From contig JADJUE010000003.1 in NCBI GenBank assembly GCA_016710785.1, forward strand, positions 186,001 to 250,000: 64,000 nucleotides of DNA, given 5' to 3'. A program made the position numbers and the translations under genes. The notes under the pieces were generated by a model. That model searched no databases and was not told where the DNA came from. It worked only from the letters and a program-made list of their open reading frames with translations. This document shows, one piece after another, positions 9,653 to 17,185 of this stretch. The number at the start of each line of letters is the position of its first letter. The first letter of the stretch is position 1. This DNA is from Candidatus Epilinea brevis (GTDB taxonomy: Bacteria > Chloroflexota > Anaerolineae > Epilineales > Epilineaceae).

Positions 9653-10165
9653 TCAAGGGACGAGGGGACGGACAGGCACCGGCAGGTCCAGGTCGCCGGC
9701 CCGCGCCAGATGTAGCGTGACCGTGAAGACGCCGCCGGCCGCCAGAGGCGCCTTCAGATCCAGCAGCATGACGTGCAGACCTCCCGGGGCGAAGGATACA
9801 GACCCGCCGGCCGGGACCTCGATCCCTTCAGGGATGGGTTCCATGCTCATCAGGTCACCGCGGCGCACCGTGCGGTGCATCTCGGCCCTATCCGCCCCCG
9901 CGAAGCTCAGGCCCTCCAGGCGATCAGGGCCGTCCGGCGCGCCGCGCAGTTCCAGGTAGACCACGCCCGTGCCTCCCTGCGGCGCCGGGCGGGACCAGGC
10001 CGAGCCGGCTTCCAGCCCAGTAGCCGACCTTACCGTAGCGCCGCTGACGGGCGTGGGCGAAGGCGTGGCAGCCGGGCGGCAGGCGGCGAGGACGAGGAGG
10101 AGGGCGAGGCCGGCGCACCATTGCCGCCCCGGTCGCCCGGGGAATGAATTCCCGGGCTCGTCCAT
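9653..10165 (-). CDS. PCu(A)C-type copper chaperone lipoprotein
   Basis: About 170 residues. The N-terminus carries a lipoprotein signal (LALLLVLAAC, lipobox LAAC), placing the protein outside the cytoplasmic membrane. The core shows the copper-binding pattern of the PCu(A)C/DUF461 family: MH-x10-M (MHRTVRRGDLMSM) followed by LHVM about 22 residues later. Family members deliver Cu(I) to the CuA site of cytochrome oxidase or act in copper storage. I chose ATG 10165 because GAAGGG sits 8 bases upstream; in-frame ATGs at 10192, 10204 and 10207 are possible. The region around the start contains two inverted repeats (10135-10157, 10171-10185), so its translation may depend on RNA structure. It lies between the methyltransferase and phosphoesterase genes on the same strand. 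Confidence 0.82.
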   Translation of the reverse strand: MDEPGNSFPGRPGRQWCAGLALLLVLAACRPAATPSPTPVSGATVRSATGLEAGSAWSRPAPQGGTGVVYLELRGAPDGPDRLEGLSFAGADRAEMHRTVRRGDLMSMEPIPEGIEVPAGGSVSFAPGGLHVMLLDLKAPLAAGGVFTVTLHLARAGDLDLPVPVRPLVP

Positions 10166-10185
10166 CGGGATGTCCCTTCGGGACA
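10135..10185. repeat. Two adjacent inverted repeats over the copper-chaperone start
   Basis: Arms 10135-10145 and 10148-10157 (GCCCGG(G)GAAT / ATTCCCGGGC, one bulged G) form one hairpin; TGTCCC 10171-10176 and GGGACA 10180-10185 around TTC form a second. Together they straddle the ATG at 10165. They could be a REP-like element that now supplies codons, or an RNA structure controlling initiation. Confidence 0.6.
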
Positions 10186-10241
10186 GGTTCATCAGGTAGG
10201 TCATCATGTGCTTGATCTCGTTCTCCTTGCTGTTCGTAGCC

Positions 10242-11081
10242 TCACTCCTCCACCCGCGGCCGCCCCACCAACTCGTAGAGCAGCACCGCCAAGGCGGCGC
10301 TGACGTTGAGCGAGCGGTGCGGTGCGGCCATCGGGATCTGGCACACCGCGTCACAGGCAGCCAGACTCTGGCCGCTGAGGCCCGCCCCCTCGGCGCCCAC
10401 CAGGATGCCCAGCCGCGCCGGGCGAGGCAGGTCCCAGACAGGCAGGGCCTCGGGCAGGGTCTCGGCGGCCAGGAGGGTGAGGCCCCATTCGCGGCGCAGG
10501 CGACCCAGGTCGGCCGACCAGTCCTGGCTGCGGGCGTAGGGCAGACTGAGGCTATGGCCCACGGAGGTGCGGATGGCCTTGCGATAGAGCGGATCGCAGC
10601 TGCTGGGGTCCAGGACGATGGCGTCGACACCGAAGGCGGCAGCGTTGCGGAAGAGCGAGCCCATGTTGTCCACGTCCCCGATGCCCTCCGCCAGGGCGAT
10701 GCGCAACGTGGGCTGTTGCGCGAGCGGCCCCAGCACAGCGTCGAGGGTGAGCGCCGCCGGGTCGGGGCGGAAGGCGGCGGCCAGCACGCCGCGATGCACG
10801 CGCATCCCGGCGATCTCCTGGGCCAGCTCCTTGGGCACGACGTAGGCCGGCAGGCTGTCCGGCAAGCCGTCCAGCAGATCCCGCAGACGGGGCAGCCGGG
10901 CTTCCAGGACCAACAGGCTGTGCAGGCGGGCGGGTGTGCGGGCCAGCTGGCGCAGGACCATCTCGGATTCGGCCATGAACAGCCCGCCATGGCCGGCACG
11001 CAAGTCTTTGTCCATGACGTTGCGGAAGACCGCCACGCGCGGGTCCTGGGCGTCTTGGAGAGGGATGATCTGGGCGGCCAT
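10242..11081 (-). CDS. SpoU/TrmH-family RNA 2'-O-ribose methyltransferase
   Basis: About 279 residues. The enzyme transfers a methyl group from SAM to a ribose 2'-OH in rRNA or tRNA. The C-terminal knotted SPOUT domain shows the three family motifs: NMGSLFRNAAAFG, LGILVGAEGAGLS and RSLNVSAALAVLLYEL. The N-terminus (FRNVMDKDLRAGHGGLFMAE) is the substrate-binding extension of SpoU_sub_bind type. ATG 11081 is chosen by homology. It has no Shine-Dalgarno sequence, but a CATAAT box ends 7 bases upstream, consistent with a leaderless message. Which nucleotide is modified cannot be told from sequence. It heads the minus-strand group with the copper chaperone and phosphoesterase. Confidence 0.85.
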   Translation of the reverse strand: MAAQIIPLQDAQDPRVAVFRNVMDKDLRAGHGGLFMAESEMVLRQLARTPARLHSLLVLEARLPRLRDLLDGLPDSLPAYVVPKELAQEIAGMRVHRGVLAAAFRPDPAALTLDAVLGPLAQQPTLRIALAEGIGDVDNMGSLFRNAAAFGVDAIVLDPSSCDPLYRKAIRTSVGHSLSLPYARSQDWSADLGRLRREWGLTLLAAETLPEALPVWDLPRPARLGILVGAEGAGLSGQSLAACDAVCQIPMAAPHRSLNVSAALAVLLYELVGRPRVEE

Positions 11082-11088
11082 GGGCTTG

Positions 11089-11117
11089 ATTATGGCGGCG
11101 GCGGCGCAGAAGCTGAA
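11089..11117 (-). promoter_or_regulatory. Putative leaderless promoter of the SpoU methyltransferase
   Basis: On the minus strand TTCAGC (11117-11112), a 17-base spacer and CATAAT (11094-11089) end 7 bases before the ATG at 11081. The spacing would start the transcript at or next to the start codon. Confidence 0.4.
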
Positions 11118-11176
11118 GGTAGGGCACGAGGCGCGGCGGTCTGTCGCCCGTAAGCCGATGCCGGCGGCGCTGCCTG

Positions 11177-11185
11177 TGCTATGAT
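11177..11185 (+). promoter_or_regulatory. Extended -10 promoter element of the VapBC-type operon
   Basis: TG-C-TATGAT (11177-11185) is an extended -10 match 32 bases upstream of the antitoxin ATG. No clear -35 is seen. The same TGCTATG core occurs at 14957-14963 before the chelatase gene. Confidence 0.4.
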
Positions 11186-11217
11186 GGCCATCCAGATGGC
11201 CAACAAGGATGAGCCAC

Positions 11218-11493
11218 ATGTCCAACAGCTATTCGATCGCCGAGGCCAAAGATCAGCTGCCTAGGCTGGTTCACGAGGCCGAAGGCGGCTTGCCGGTCGA
11301 AATCACCCGCCGCGGCCGGCGGGTAGCCGTGCTCCTGTCGACCGACGCCTACGCACGGTTGGCGGAGATTGCCCCCAGCCTGTGGCAGGGCATCTGCGAG
11401 CTGCGCGCAGACTATCGCGTGGCGGAGATGGATGACGACGGTGCGCTCGACGCTGTGCGCGACCACGCTCCTGGCCGGGATGTCCGCTTGTGA
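11218..11493 (+). CDS. Phd/YefM-family antitoxin (VapB-like)
   Basis: About 91 residues. The N-terminal SIAEAKDQLPRLVHEAE followed by VEITRRGRRVAVLLS is the Phd/YefM DNA-binding fold, which represses its own operon; the acidic C-terminus is the part that normally wraps the toxin. ATG 11218 is chosen because AAGGA lies 8 bases upstream; an ATG at 11209 overlaps that site. The stop codon overlaps the GTG start of the PIN-domain toxin, so the two are translationally coupled, in the usual antitoxin-first order. Confidence 0.85.
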   Translation: MSNSYSIAEAKDQLPRLVHEAEGGLPVEITRRGRRVAVLLSTDAYARLAEIAPSLWQGICELRADYRVAEMDDDGALDAVRDHAPGRDVRL

Positions 11494-11906
11494 GGGCGAT
11501 GTTCCTGGTGGACACGAATATCCTGTCCCAGCCGGTCCGCCCCATCCCAGACCCTGAGGTCATTCGGCATCTGCAGCAGCATGACGGCCGAATCGCCACG
11601 GCCACCCTGGTCTGGCATGAGCTGCTATTCGGCTGCTACCGACTGCCACCATCCGCACGGCGCACGATGATCGAACGTTATCTCCACGATGTCGTCAGTC
11701 CGGCGGTCCCCCTGCTGGACTACGATGCGCGCGCCGCGCAATGGCATGCCGCCGAACGTGCTCGTCTGGCCGCCGCCGGCATCACGCCCCCCTTTGTGGA
11801 TGGCCAGATCGCAGCCGTCGCAGCGGTCAACGGTCTCGTTCTGGCGACCTTGAACCATGCCGACTTCCAATGCTTCGAAGGGTTGAAGCTGGCCGATTGG
11901 GGTTGA
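11490..11906 (+). CDS. PIN-domain endoribonuclease toxin (VapC)
   Basis: About 138 residues of the VapC family, Mg-dependent RNases that inhibit growth when free of antitoxin. Acidic residues of the PIN site are visible: Asp in FLVDTNILSQ, Glu in LVWHELLFG, Asp in FVDGQIAAVA and Asp in LNHADFQ. The start is GTG 11490, overlapping the antitoxin stop; ATG 11499 is an alternative. It forms a module with the Phd-like gene upstream, a frequent Phd-VapC pairing. The 160 bases after it hold no gene I can support. Confidence 0.87.
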   Translation: MRAMFLVDTNILSQPVRPIPDPEVIRHLQQHDGRIATATLVWHELLFGCYRLPPSARRTMIERYLHDVVSPAVPLLDYDARAAQWHAAERARLAAAGITPPFVDGQIAAVAAVNGLVLATLNHADFQCFEGLKLADWG

Positions 11907-12067
11907 TGCCGCACCACCATGGAACGTGAGGGTTGCGGCGTCATGAACACACGGCTACTGCAATAAAGTCGCGCATGTGCGGCAAGCACACCCGCCAGAG
12001 CATGAAACTGCGGCTGGAGCGCGGCGCATTTTCATAGCAGGGAACCCAGCATCCCAGCCCGGCTGCT

Positions 12068-12826
12068 CTAAGCCGCCGCCCCCTTGCGCGTCCGGCGCAC
12101 CGGCACCTTCCCCTCGGCCCCCGCCGCCTCCAGCAAGCTGATCTTCTGCCAGATCTTGCGCTGCAAGCCGCCCACCAGGCTCTCGATGTCGTTGACCGCC
12201 CCGAAGACCACCCCGTCGCTGAGGGCCTGGCCGTAGAGGGCGGCTAGCTTGGTCACCAGGGAGAGCAGTTCGGAGCAGTAGTCCAGGTAGCGGGAGAGCC
12301 GTGCGGCGTCCATGAGGCGCTGGGGCGAGGAAGCGGTGTCCGGCAGGGGCGACTGCAGCCGCTCGGGGTCCTTGGTCAGCTGGTGCATGTCGATGATGTG
12401 GGCCAGGCTGCGCAGCTCGTGCAGATGGATCAGGGCGCGGCGGCGCTTGAGGCGGCCTTCCAGAGAGAAGAAGAAGGCGCCGACCAGTCCCAGGAGAATG
12501 AACTCGTTGACCAACGATTCGGTGGCCTGCAGCACCTCGGAGATACGGTCGAAGCCGTCCAGGCCCAGCAGCGCGCGCAGACCGTAGGCCACCAGGGCCA
12601 ACAGCGCCCCCACCGACACGGCGGCGGTCAGGCGCAGGGGCCGGTTGGGCCGGCCCAGCCGCTCAGCCCGCTCCCGGGTGACCGCGGCGGTCTCCAGAAC
12701 GCTCAGGCCTACCCGGCTGAGACCGGAACCTGGGAAGCGCTCGCCGATGCGCGCCACCAGGCGCTCGGCGGTCTCGACGATGCAGGCGGCGTCCAGGGCA
12801 TGGTAGCTGCGGCGTTCGGGGGGCAT
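12068..12826 (-). CDS. Membrane protein of unknown function, two transmembrane helices
   Basis: About 252 residues; I do not recognise the family. The first 90 residues are soluble (MPPERRSYHALDAACIVETAER...), followed by two hydrophobic helices (AAVSVGALLALVAYGLRALL and EFILLGLVGAFFFSL, residues about 95-150) and a helical cytoplasmic C-terminus ending in a basic tail (RRTRKG). ATG 12826 has only a weak ribosome site. It starts 37 bases after the aegerolysin/papain gene on the same strand, so the two are probably one operon. Its first 14 codons are repeated, imperfectly, upstream of that neighbour (14887-14930), where they lead to a stop after 19 codons. A membrane partner or sensor for its neighbour is a guess from position only. 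Confidence 0.65.
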   Translation of the reverse strand: MPPERRSYHALDAACIVETAERLVARIGERFPGSGLSRVGLSVLETAAVTRERAERLGRPNRPLRLTAAVSVGALLALVAYGLRALLGLDGFDRISEVLQATESLVNEFILLGLVGAFFFSLEGRLKRRRALIHLHELRSLAHIIDMHQLTKDPERLQSPLPDTASSPQRLMDAARLSRYLDYCSELLSLVTKLAALYGQALSDGVVFGAVNDIESLVGGLQRKIWQKISLLEAAGAEGKVPVRRTRKGAAA

Positions 12827-12828
12827 GG
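12785..12828 (-). repeat. Direct repeat copy A: start segment of the membrane protein gene
   Basis: This 44-base segment holds the ATG and first 14 codons of the membrane-protein gene. It matches 14887-14930 at nearly all positions, in the same orientation and 2102 bases away. Confidence 0.8.
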
Positions 12829-12863
12829 TGATCTTGCTTTGACGCGGACTGACCGCGCGCAGG

Positions 12864-14828
12864 TCAGCCGGGGAGGTCCAGTGGGATGTCGAACGGCGGC
12901 CGGTCGATCGGTGGCCGCTCGATGGGTGGCCGCTCGATCGGTGGGCGGTCCACCTCCACAGACTTGATCGCATCGAGCAACGCGAACCGGGTGGTGATCA
13001 GCTCGTGCATGCCGGCCACGTCGGCTCGGGCCTCGGCCGGTCGGGGGTCGGACGCCACCGCCTCCATGGTGACCCGGGCGAGTGCGGGATCCGGGTCCCA
13101 GAGGGGGTTGCCAGGGCGGCCGAGCTGGGCGAGCAACTGCTCGACCCCGGCACGGAGGTCCGGGGGGCCCTCTCGGCGGGCGTTGACGTACGCCCTGAAG
13201 CACGCACCGTTCGCCTCCTCCAACCCGGCCACTTCGGCCCGCCAGCCAGTCACCTCCAGCGCCAGAGCGCTCGAGACGCCCAGGTCGTCCTCCTCGCGCT
13301 CGCGGCAGGAGACCGACACGGGCAGCGCGTAGTTGCCGTCTTCGGAGCGGTTGATCAGGTGTAGCGTGTCGCCGCCGACCGAAGCGCGCACGACGATGGC
13401 GCGCAGCTCGCGTTCGCCCCAGCTCGTCAGTTTCTCAGGGCCCGATTCCTCTTCGGCCGGCCGTCCAATGACGTAGGTGTTGACCGCGGGCAGCGTGACG
13501 TCGCGGGTCTCGCCGTCGGCCAGCGTCGTTCCGCCCACCGACCAGGCCAGCAGGGGCTGCGAGAAGCCGACGGGCCGAGCCCTCAACGTGTGCTCCGAGG
13601 TCTCCTCCACGATGGTGTAGGTAAGCTGGGCCGTGCCGCAGTCGGGCAGGATCTCGAAGGACTCGACACCCGACCGGCTCGTGGCGCCGCTCGTGCGCAC
13701 GGGCGGCTCCCCTTGCACGCTCACCCGTCGCCGGGCCCGCTCGAGGGCGCTCATGCGCCGCGACGTCGGCACCTTGGGTTGGGCGACCCCGTAGACCATC
13801 CGGACGAAGCAGAAGACCTGGCGCGGTGCGCCGTCGTCGTCCGTCACGTCGATGTTGTGCACCACGTGGATCGGCTCGGCGGCCGTGGCGTCGTTGAAGG
13901 CCAACGTGACACCATCGCTCATCTCGGAGTTGGGGTCGTAGATCCGCAGCTTGATGTCGTGGCCGGACACGTCGTAGGCGTAGGCGAGCACCTGGTGGCA
14001 CTCGCCCAGGTGGGCGGGGTTGGTCGACTTCACCGTCTGGATGAACATCGGCGAGGGCACACCGGTGTCGATGTCGCGCTTGATGAGCGGCCATTCCTGG
14101 TGGGCCATCACGGCTGCCCGGCCACTGGCCAGCCCGAGCCGGCTGAGCACCTCCTCGTCGCTGTCCGGATAGGCCTCCGACATCAGGCTGAGCATCAGCG
14201 TCACGGTCGCCGGGTCGAAGGAGTCGAACAGTCGGTCCACGAGGTAGAGGAACAGCGGGTCCTGCTCGCCCGGGGGGGCATCGGTCCGCGGCGGGATCAC
14301 CTGGCCGGTCCAGAAGTAGTCGAGCGCCGCGAACACCATCCCCCCGCACAGGCCCATCCCGGCGTCGCCGTACTTCTGGGCGAAGGGTGTGTTCCTCAGG
14401 AACGGGAGGGCATACGGCGTCTCCGGCCAGCTGTTTCCGAACTTGAACCCGTCACGACTCGGCAGGAAATCGGTGGCGACCTCGCCGCGGGGCTGCAGGG
14501 TGAAGGTCACCTTCGCGTGGGTGGACCCCGAGGCCCACCACGACGCGTAGTGACCGCCGTCGGTGTGGCTGTGAAAGCCGTTGGAGCCGAGGTAGGGGTT
14601 CTCGGCGTGCAGATACACCGTGGCGGTCGGGTCGTCCCCGATCCGGTAGGTGACCCGCCCCTCGCAGCCCTCAAGGAGACCCGTGGAGATCAGCCGCATC
14701 GTCGGGGTGCCTCCCGGCTCGATCCGCGCGGGCGGCGGCCAGGACCACCGCCCGTGCGGCTGCGGTGCGTCGACCAGGGTGAGCGGCAGCTCGGTCCGGT
14801 TCTCCAGGATCATGTTGACGCTCGTCAT
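12864..14828 (-). CDS. Aegerolysin-like domain fused to a putative papain-like cysteine peptidase
   Basis: About 654 residues. Residues 1-100 resemble the aegerolysin fold (short membrane-lipid-binding cytolysins): VNMILENRTELPLTL, WSWPPPARIEPGG, CEGRVTYRIGDD and ENPYLGSNGFHS. Residues about 140-320 form a second domain with GMGLCGGMVFAALDYF (Cys161), GECHQVLAYAYD (His278) and IYDPNSE, an order of Cys, His and Asp/Asn typical of papain-fold peptidases. I infer catalysis from those motifs only. A beta-rich region follows, and the C-terminus is a short repeat of RPPIE/RPPID units. No signal peptide is visible. ATG 14828 is preceded by AAAGGGA. It is followed closely by the membrane-protein gene and sits between two copies of that gene's start. 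Toxin, effector and lipid-associated protease are all possible roles. Confidence 0.72.
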   Translation of the reverse strand: MTSVNMILENRTELPLTLVDAPQPHGRWSWPPPARIEPGGTPTMRLISTGLLEGCEGRVTYRIGDDPTATVYLHAENPYLGSNGFHSHTDGGHYASWWASGSTHAKVTFTLQPRGEVATDFLPSRDGFKFGNSWPETPYALPFLRNTPFAQKYGDAGMGLCGGMVFAALDYFWTGQVIPPRTDAPPGEQDPLFLYLVDRLFDSFDPATVTLMLSLMSEAYPDSDEEVLSRLGLASGRAAVMAHQEWPLIKRDIDTGVPSPMFIQTVKSTNPAHLGECHQVLAYAYDVSGHDIKLRIYDPNSEMSDGVTLAFNDATAAEPIHVVHNIDVTDDDGAPRQVFCFVRMVYGVAQPKVPTSRRMSALERARRRVSVQGEPPVRTSGATSRSGVESFEILPDCGTAQLTYTIVEETSEHTLRARPVGFSQPLLAWSVGGTTLADGETRDVTLPAVNTYVIGRPAEEESGPEKLTSWGERELRAIVVRASVGGDTLHLINRSEDGNYALPVSVSCREREEDDLGVSSALALEVTGWRAEVAGLEEANGACFRAYVNARREGPPDLRAGVEQLLAQLGRPGNPLWDPDPALARVTMEAVASDPRPAEARADVAGMHELITTRFALLDAIKSVEVDRPPIERPPIERPPIDRPPFDIPLDLPG

Positions 14829-14868
14829 CGTGACATCCCTTTCGTGGTGGACCGGTCGGCTTCGTACA

Positions 14869-14928
14869 TCACTGGGTCCACCTGAAGGCGGCGGCCAGGG
14901 CATGGTAGCTCCAACGTTCGGGGTGCAT
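14869..14928 (-). pseudogene. Duplicate start fragment of the membrane protein gene
   Basis: ATG 14928 opens MHPERWSYHALAAAFRWTQ and a TGA. The first 14 codons copy the intact gene start at 12826 (MPPERRSYHALDAA), then homology ends. It is a scar of a duplication or of an insertion between copies. Confidence 0.6.
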
Positions 14929-14930
14929 GG
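14887..14930 (-). repeat. Direct repeat copy B
   Basis: Second copy of the 44-base segment at 12785-12828, with about six mismatches; the two copies bracket the aegerolysin/papain gene. Confidence 0.8.
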
Positions 14931-14937
14931 CGGGGGA

Positions 14938-14965
14938 TTGTAGCCCATGGCGGCCGTGCTATGCT
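14938..14965 (+). promoter_or_regulatory. Putative promoter of the chelatase-like gene
   Basis: TTGTAG (14938-14943), 16 bases, then TATGCT (14960-14965) with a TG extension at 14957, about 80 bases before the ATG at 15044. Confidence 0.4.
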
Positions 14966-15043
14966 TCCGGCTCCCGCCGACCGCTGTGCGCGCCAGGGCG
15001 TCTCCTAGCTGCCGGCCGTCCGCCCTGTGGAGCCAACCGCCCC

Positions 15044-17116
15044 ATGCGTGCTCGCTACCCTTTCAGCGCCATCGTCGGCCAGTCCCTGCTCAAGAGGGCC
15101 CTCCTGCTCTGCGCCGTGCGGCCCGACATCGGCGGCGTCCTCGTGCGCGGCGAGCGGGGCACGGCCAAGAGCACGGCCGCCCGCGCTCTGGCGGCCTTGT
15201 TGCCGCCCCTGCCCGCTGTCGCCGACTGCTCCTTCGGCTGCGATCCCGCCCTTCCGCCAGCCCAGCTCTGCGACGCTTGCCGACAGCGGCTGGCCGACGG
15301 GGAAACCTTGACCGCCGCGCCGCGGCCCACGCCCTTCGTGGACCTGCCGGTGGGGGCCACCGAGGACCGCGTGGTGGGCACCCTCGACATCGCCCACATC
15401 CTGGAGCGCGGCGAGCGGCGCTTCGAGCCCGGCCTGCTGGCGGCGGCCAACCGCGGCATCCTGTACGTGGACGAGGTCAACCTGCTGGACGACCACGTGG
15501 TGGATGTGCTGCTGGACGCCGCGGCCATGGGCGTCAACACCGTGGAGCGCGAGGGCATCTCCTTCAGCCATCCGGCGCGCTTCATCCTCATCGGCACGAT
15601 GAACCCCGAGGAGGGCGAGCTGCGCCCGCAGCTGACCGATCGCTTCGGGCTGGCCGTGGACGTGACGGCGGTGCGAGACCTGGATGAACGCGCCCTCATC
15701 CTGGAGCGCCGCCTGGCCTTCGACCGCGACCCGGAGGCCTTCGCCGCCGCCTGGGCAGCGGTCGAGGCCGAGCTGGGCCAGGCCGTGCTGACGGCGCGGA
15801 GCCGGCTTGACGACGTGGCGGTGACCGCGCGCGATCTGCGGATGACGGCCGAAGCGGCCCTGACCGCGGGCGTCGACGGGCATCGCGGCGAGCTGGCGCT
15901 GCTCAAGGCCGCCCAGGCCAACGCCGCCCTGGAGGGCCGCCGGCAGCTCAGCCCCGCAGACCTGGCCCTGGGCGCCCGCCTCGCCCTGGCCCACCGCCTG
16001 CGCCGCGGCCCCTTCGATGATGGACCATCCGACGCGGCGGCGATGGACGCCGTGGTCGAGCGCCTGGGCAAGAGCCAGCCCTGGAACGACAGCGAGGCCA
16101 GCGGCGAGCGCCCCTCCAGCGGGCCGGCCAGCGACCAACCCGCCACCGGCCACCAACAGACCCCCGCCCGCAGCCCCAGCCCCAGCGGTCGGCCGCCGGA
16201 GCCTTCCGACCAGCAGCAGAGCCAGGGAGGCCGCACGGCGCCCGAGGCCTCCGCGGGCTCTGAACGGCCCGTGGACGGGGTGGACCCCTATGCGGTCCGC
16301 CCCCTGGCGGCTCAGGTGGAGCAACTGACCCGCCGCGCCAGCGGCCGCCGCAGCCGCAGCGAGGCGGACACGCGGCGTGGCCGCTATGTGCGCGCTGAGC
16401 CGGCCGAGGGCCTCTGCACGGACGTCGCCTTCGACGCCACGATGCGCGCGGCGGCCATCCGCCAGGCGCCCCTGGCGGCGCCGGCGACCCTGGAGCTGAA
16501 GGCCGTCGACCTGCAGCGCAAGGTGCGCGAGCGCAAGACGGGGCACCTCATCCTCTTCCTGGTAGACGCCAGCTGGAGCATGGCCGCCGCGGACCGCATC
16601 ACGGCGGCCAAGGGCGCCGTCCTCTCCCTGCTGGTCGATGCCTACCAGCGCCGCGACCAGGTGGCCCTGGCGGTCTTCCGCCGCGAGGGCACGCGGGTGG
16701 TCCTGCCCTTCACGGGCTCGGTGGCCCTGGCCCGCCGGCGCCTCAAGGACCTGGCGGTGGGCGGCAAGACACCGCTCTCCCACGCCCTGCTCACCGCCGA
16801 CACCCTCTTCCGCCGCGCCCTGGCCCGCGACCCCAAGGCCCTGCCGCTACTGGTCCTGCTGACCGACGGCGCGGGCAACGTCTCCCTCAGCGGCCGCGAT
16901 CCGGAGGAGGAGATGCGCCTCCTCAGCGCCCGCCTCAGGCGCCGCGGCGTGCGCTCCCTGGTCATCGACCTGCAAGGCGGCGCCCCCGGTTTCGCGCCCC
17001 CCGGCCCCAACCCCGCCGCGACCCTGGCCGCCGCCCTCGGCGGCGAACTCTGCCCGCTCAAGGCCTTGAAGGCGGACGGGGTGGCGGGGCAGGTGCGGGG
17101 GCGGCTGTTGGGCTGA
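15044..17116 (+). CDS. Magnesium/cobalt chelatase-like AAA+ ATPase fused to VWA domain (ChlI-ChlD type)
   Basis: About 690 residues combining the I-type AAA+ motor and D-type VWA adaptor of metal chelatases, which drive Mg or Co insertion into tetrapyrroles with a large CobN/BchH subunit. The AAA+ part (1-330) has GERGTAKSTAARALA (Walker A), ILYVDEVNLLDDHVVDVLL (Walker B) and the Cys-rich insert with CSFGCDP and CDACRQ. A Pro/Ser-rich linker follows (about 345-430). The C-terminal VWA has MIDAS elements: DASWSM, the Thr of GGKTPLSHALL, and LTDG. The ATG at 15044 begins RARYPFSAIVGQ, the usual family start. No large chelatase or other cobalamin gene is in the window, so the metal and pathway are open. 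It is convergent with the cupredoxin gene. Confidence 0.88.
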   Translation: MRARYPFSAIVGQSLLKRALLLCAVRPDIGGVLVRGERGTAKSTAARALAALLPPLPAVADCSFGCDPALPPAQLCDACRQRLADGETLTAAPRPTPFVDLPVGATEDRVVGTLDIAHILERGERRFEPGLLAAANRGILYVDEVNLLDDHVVDVLLDAAAMGVNTVEREGISFSHPARFILIGTMNPEEGELRPQLTDRFGLAVDVTAVRDLDERALILERRLAFDRDPEAFAAAWAAVEAELGQAVLTARSRLDDVAVTARDLRMTAEAALTAGVDGHRGELALLKAAQANAALEGRRQLSPADLALGARLALAHRLRRGPFDDGPSDAAAMDAVVERLGKSQPWNDSEASGERPSSGPASDQPATGHQQTPARSPSPSGRPPEPSDQQQSQGGRTAPEASAGSERPVDGVDPYAVRPLAAQVEQLTRRASGRRSRSEADTRRGRYVRAEPAEGLCTDVAFDATMRAAAIRQAPLAAPATLELKAVDLQRKVRERKTGHLILFLVDASWSMAAADRITAAKGAVLSLLVDAYQRRDQVALAVFRREGTRVVLPFTGSVALARRRLKDLAVGGKTPLSHALLTADTLFRRALARDPKALPLLVLLTDGAGNVSLSGRDPEEEMRLLSARLRRRGVRSLVIDLQGGAPGFAPPGPNPAATLAAALGGELCPLKALKADGVAGQVRGRLLG

Positions 17117-17185
17117 TGCGCGTAGCAGTCGACAGTAGCGCTTGCCGAACGCCCCAGGCCGGCGTCGGCCGGCGGCTTCGCCTTA

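Noticed and set aside
12886..12960. Repeat array read as a separate small protein (NGGRSIGGRSMGGRS)
   Set aside because: It is the complement of the RPPIE repeat tail of the minus-strand peptidase gene.
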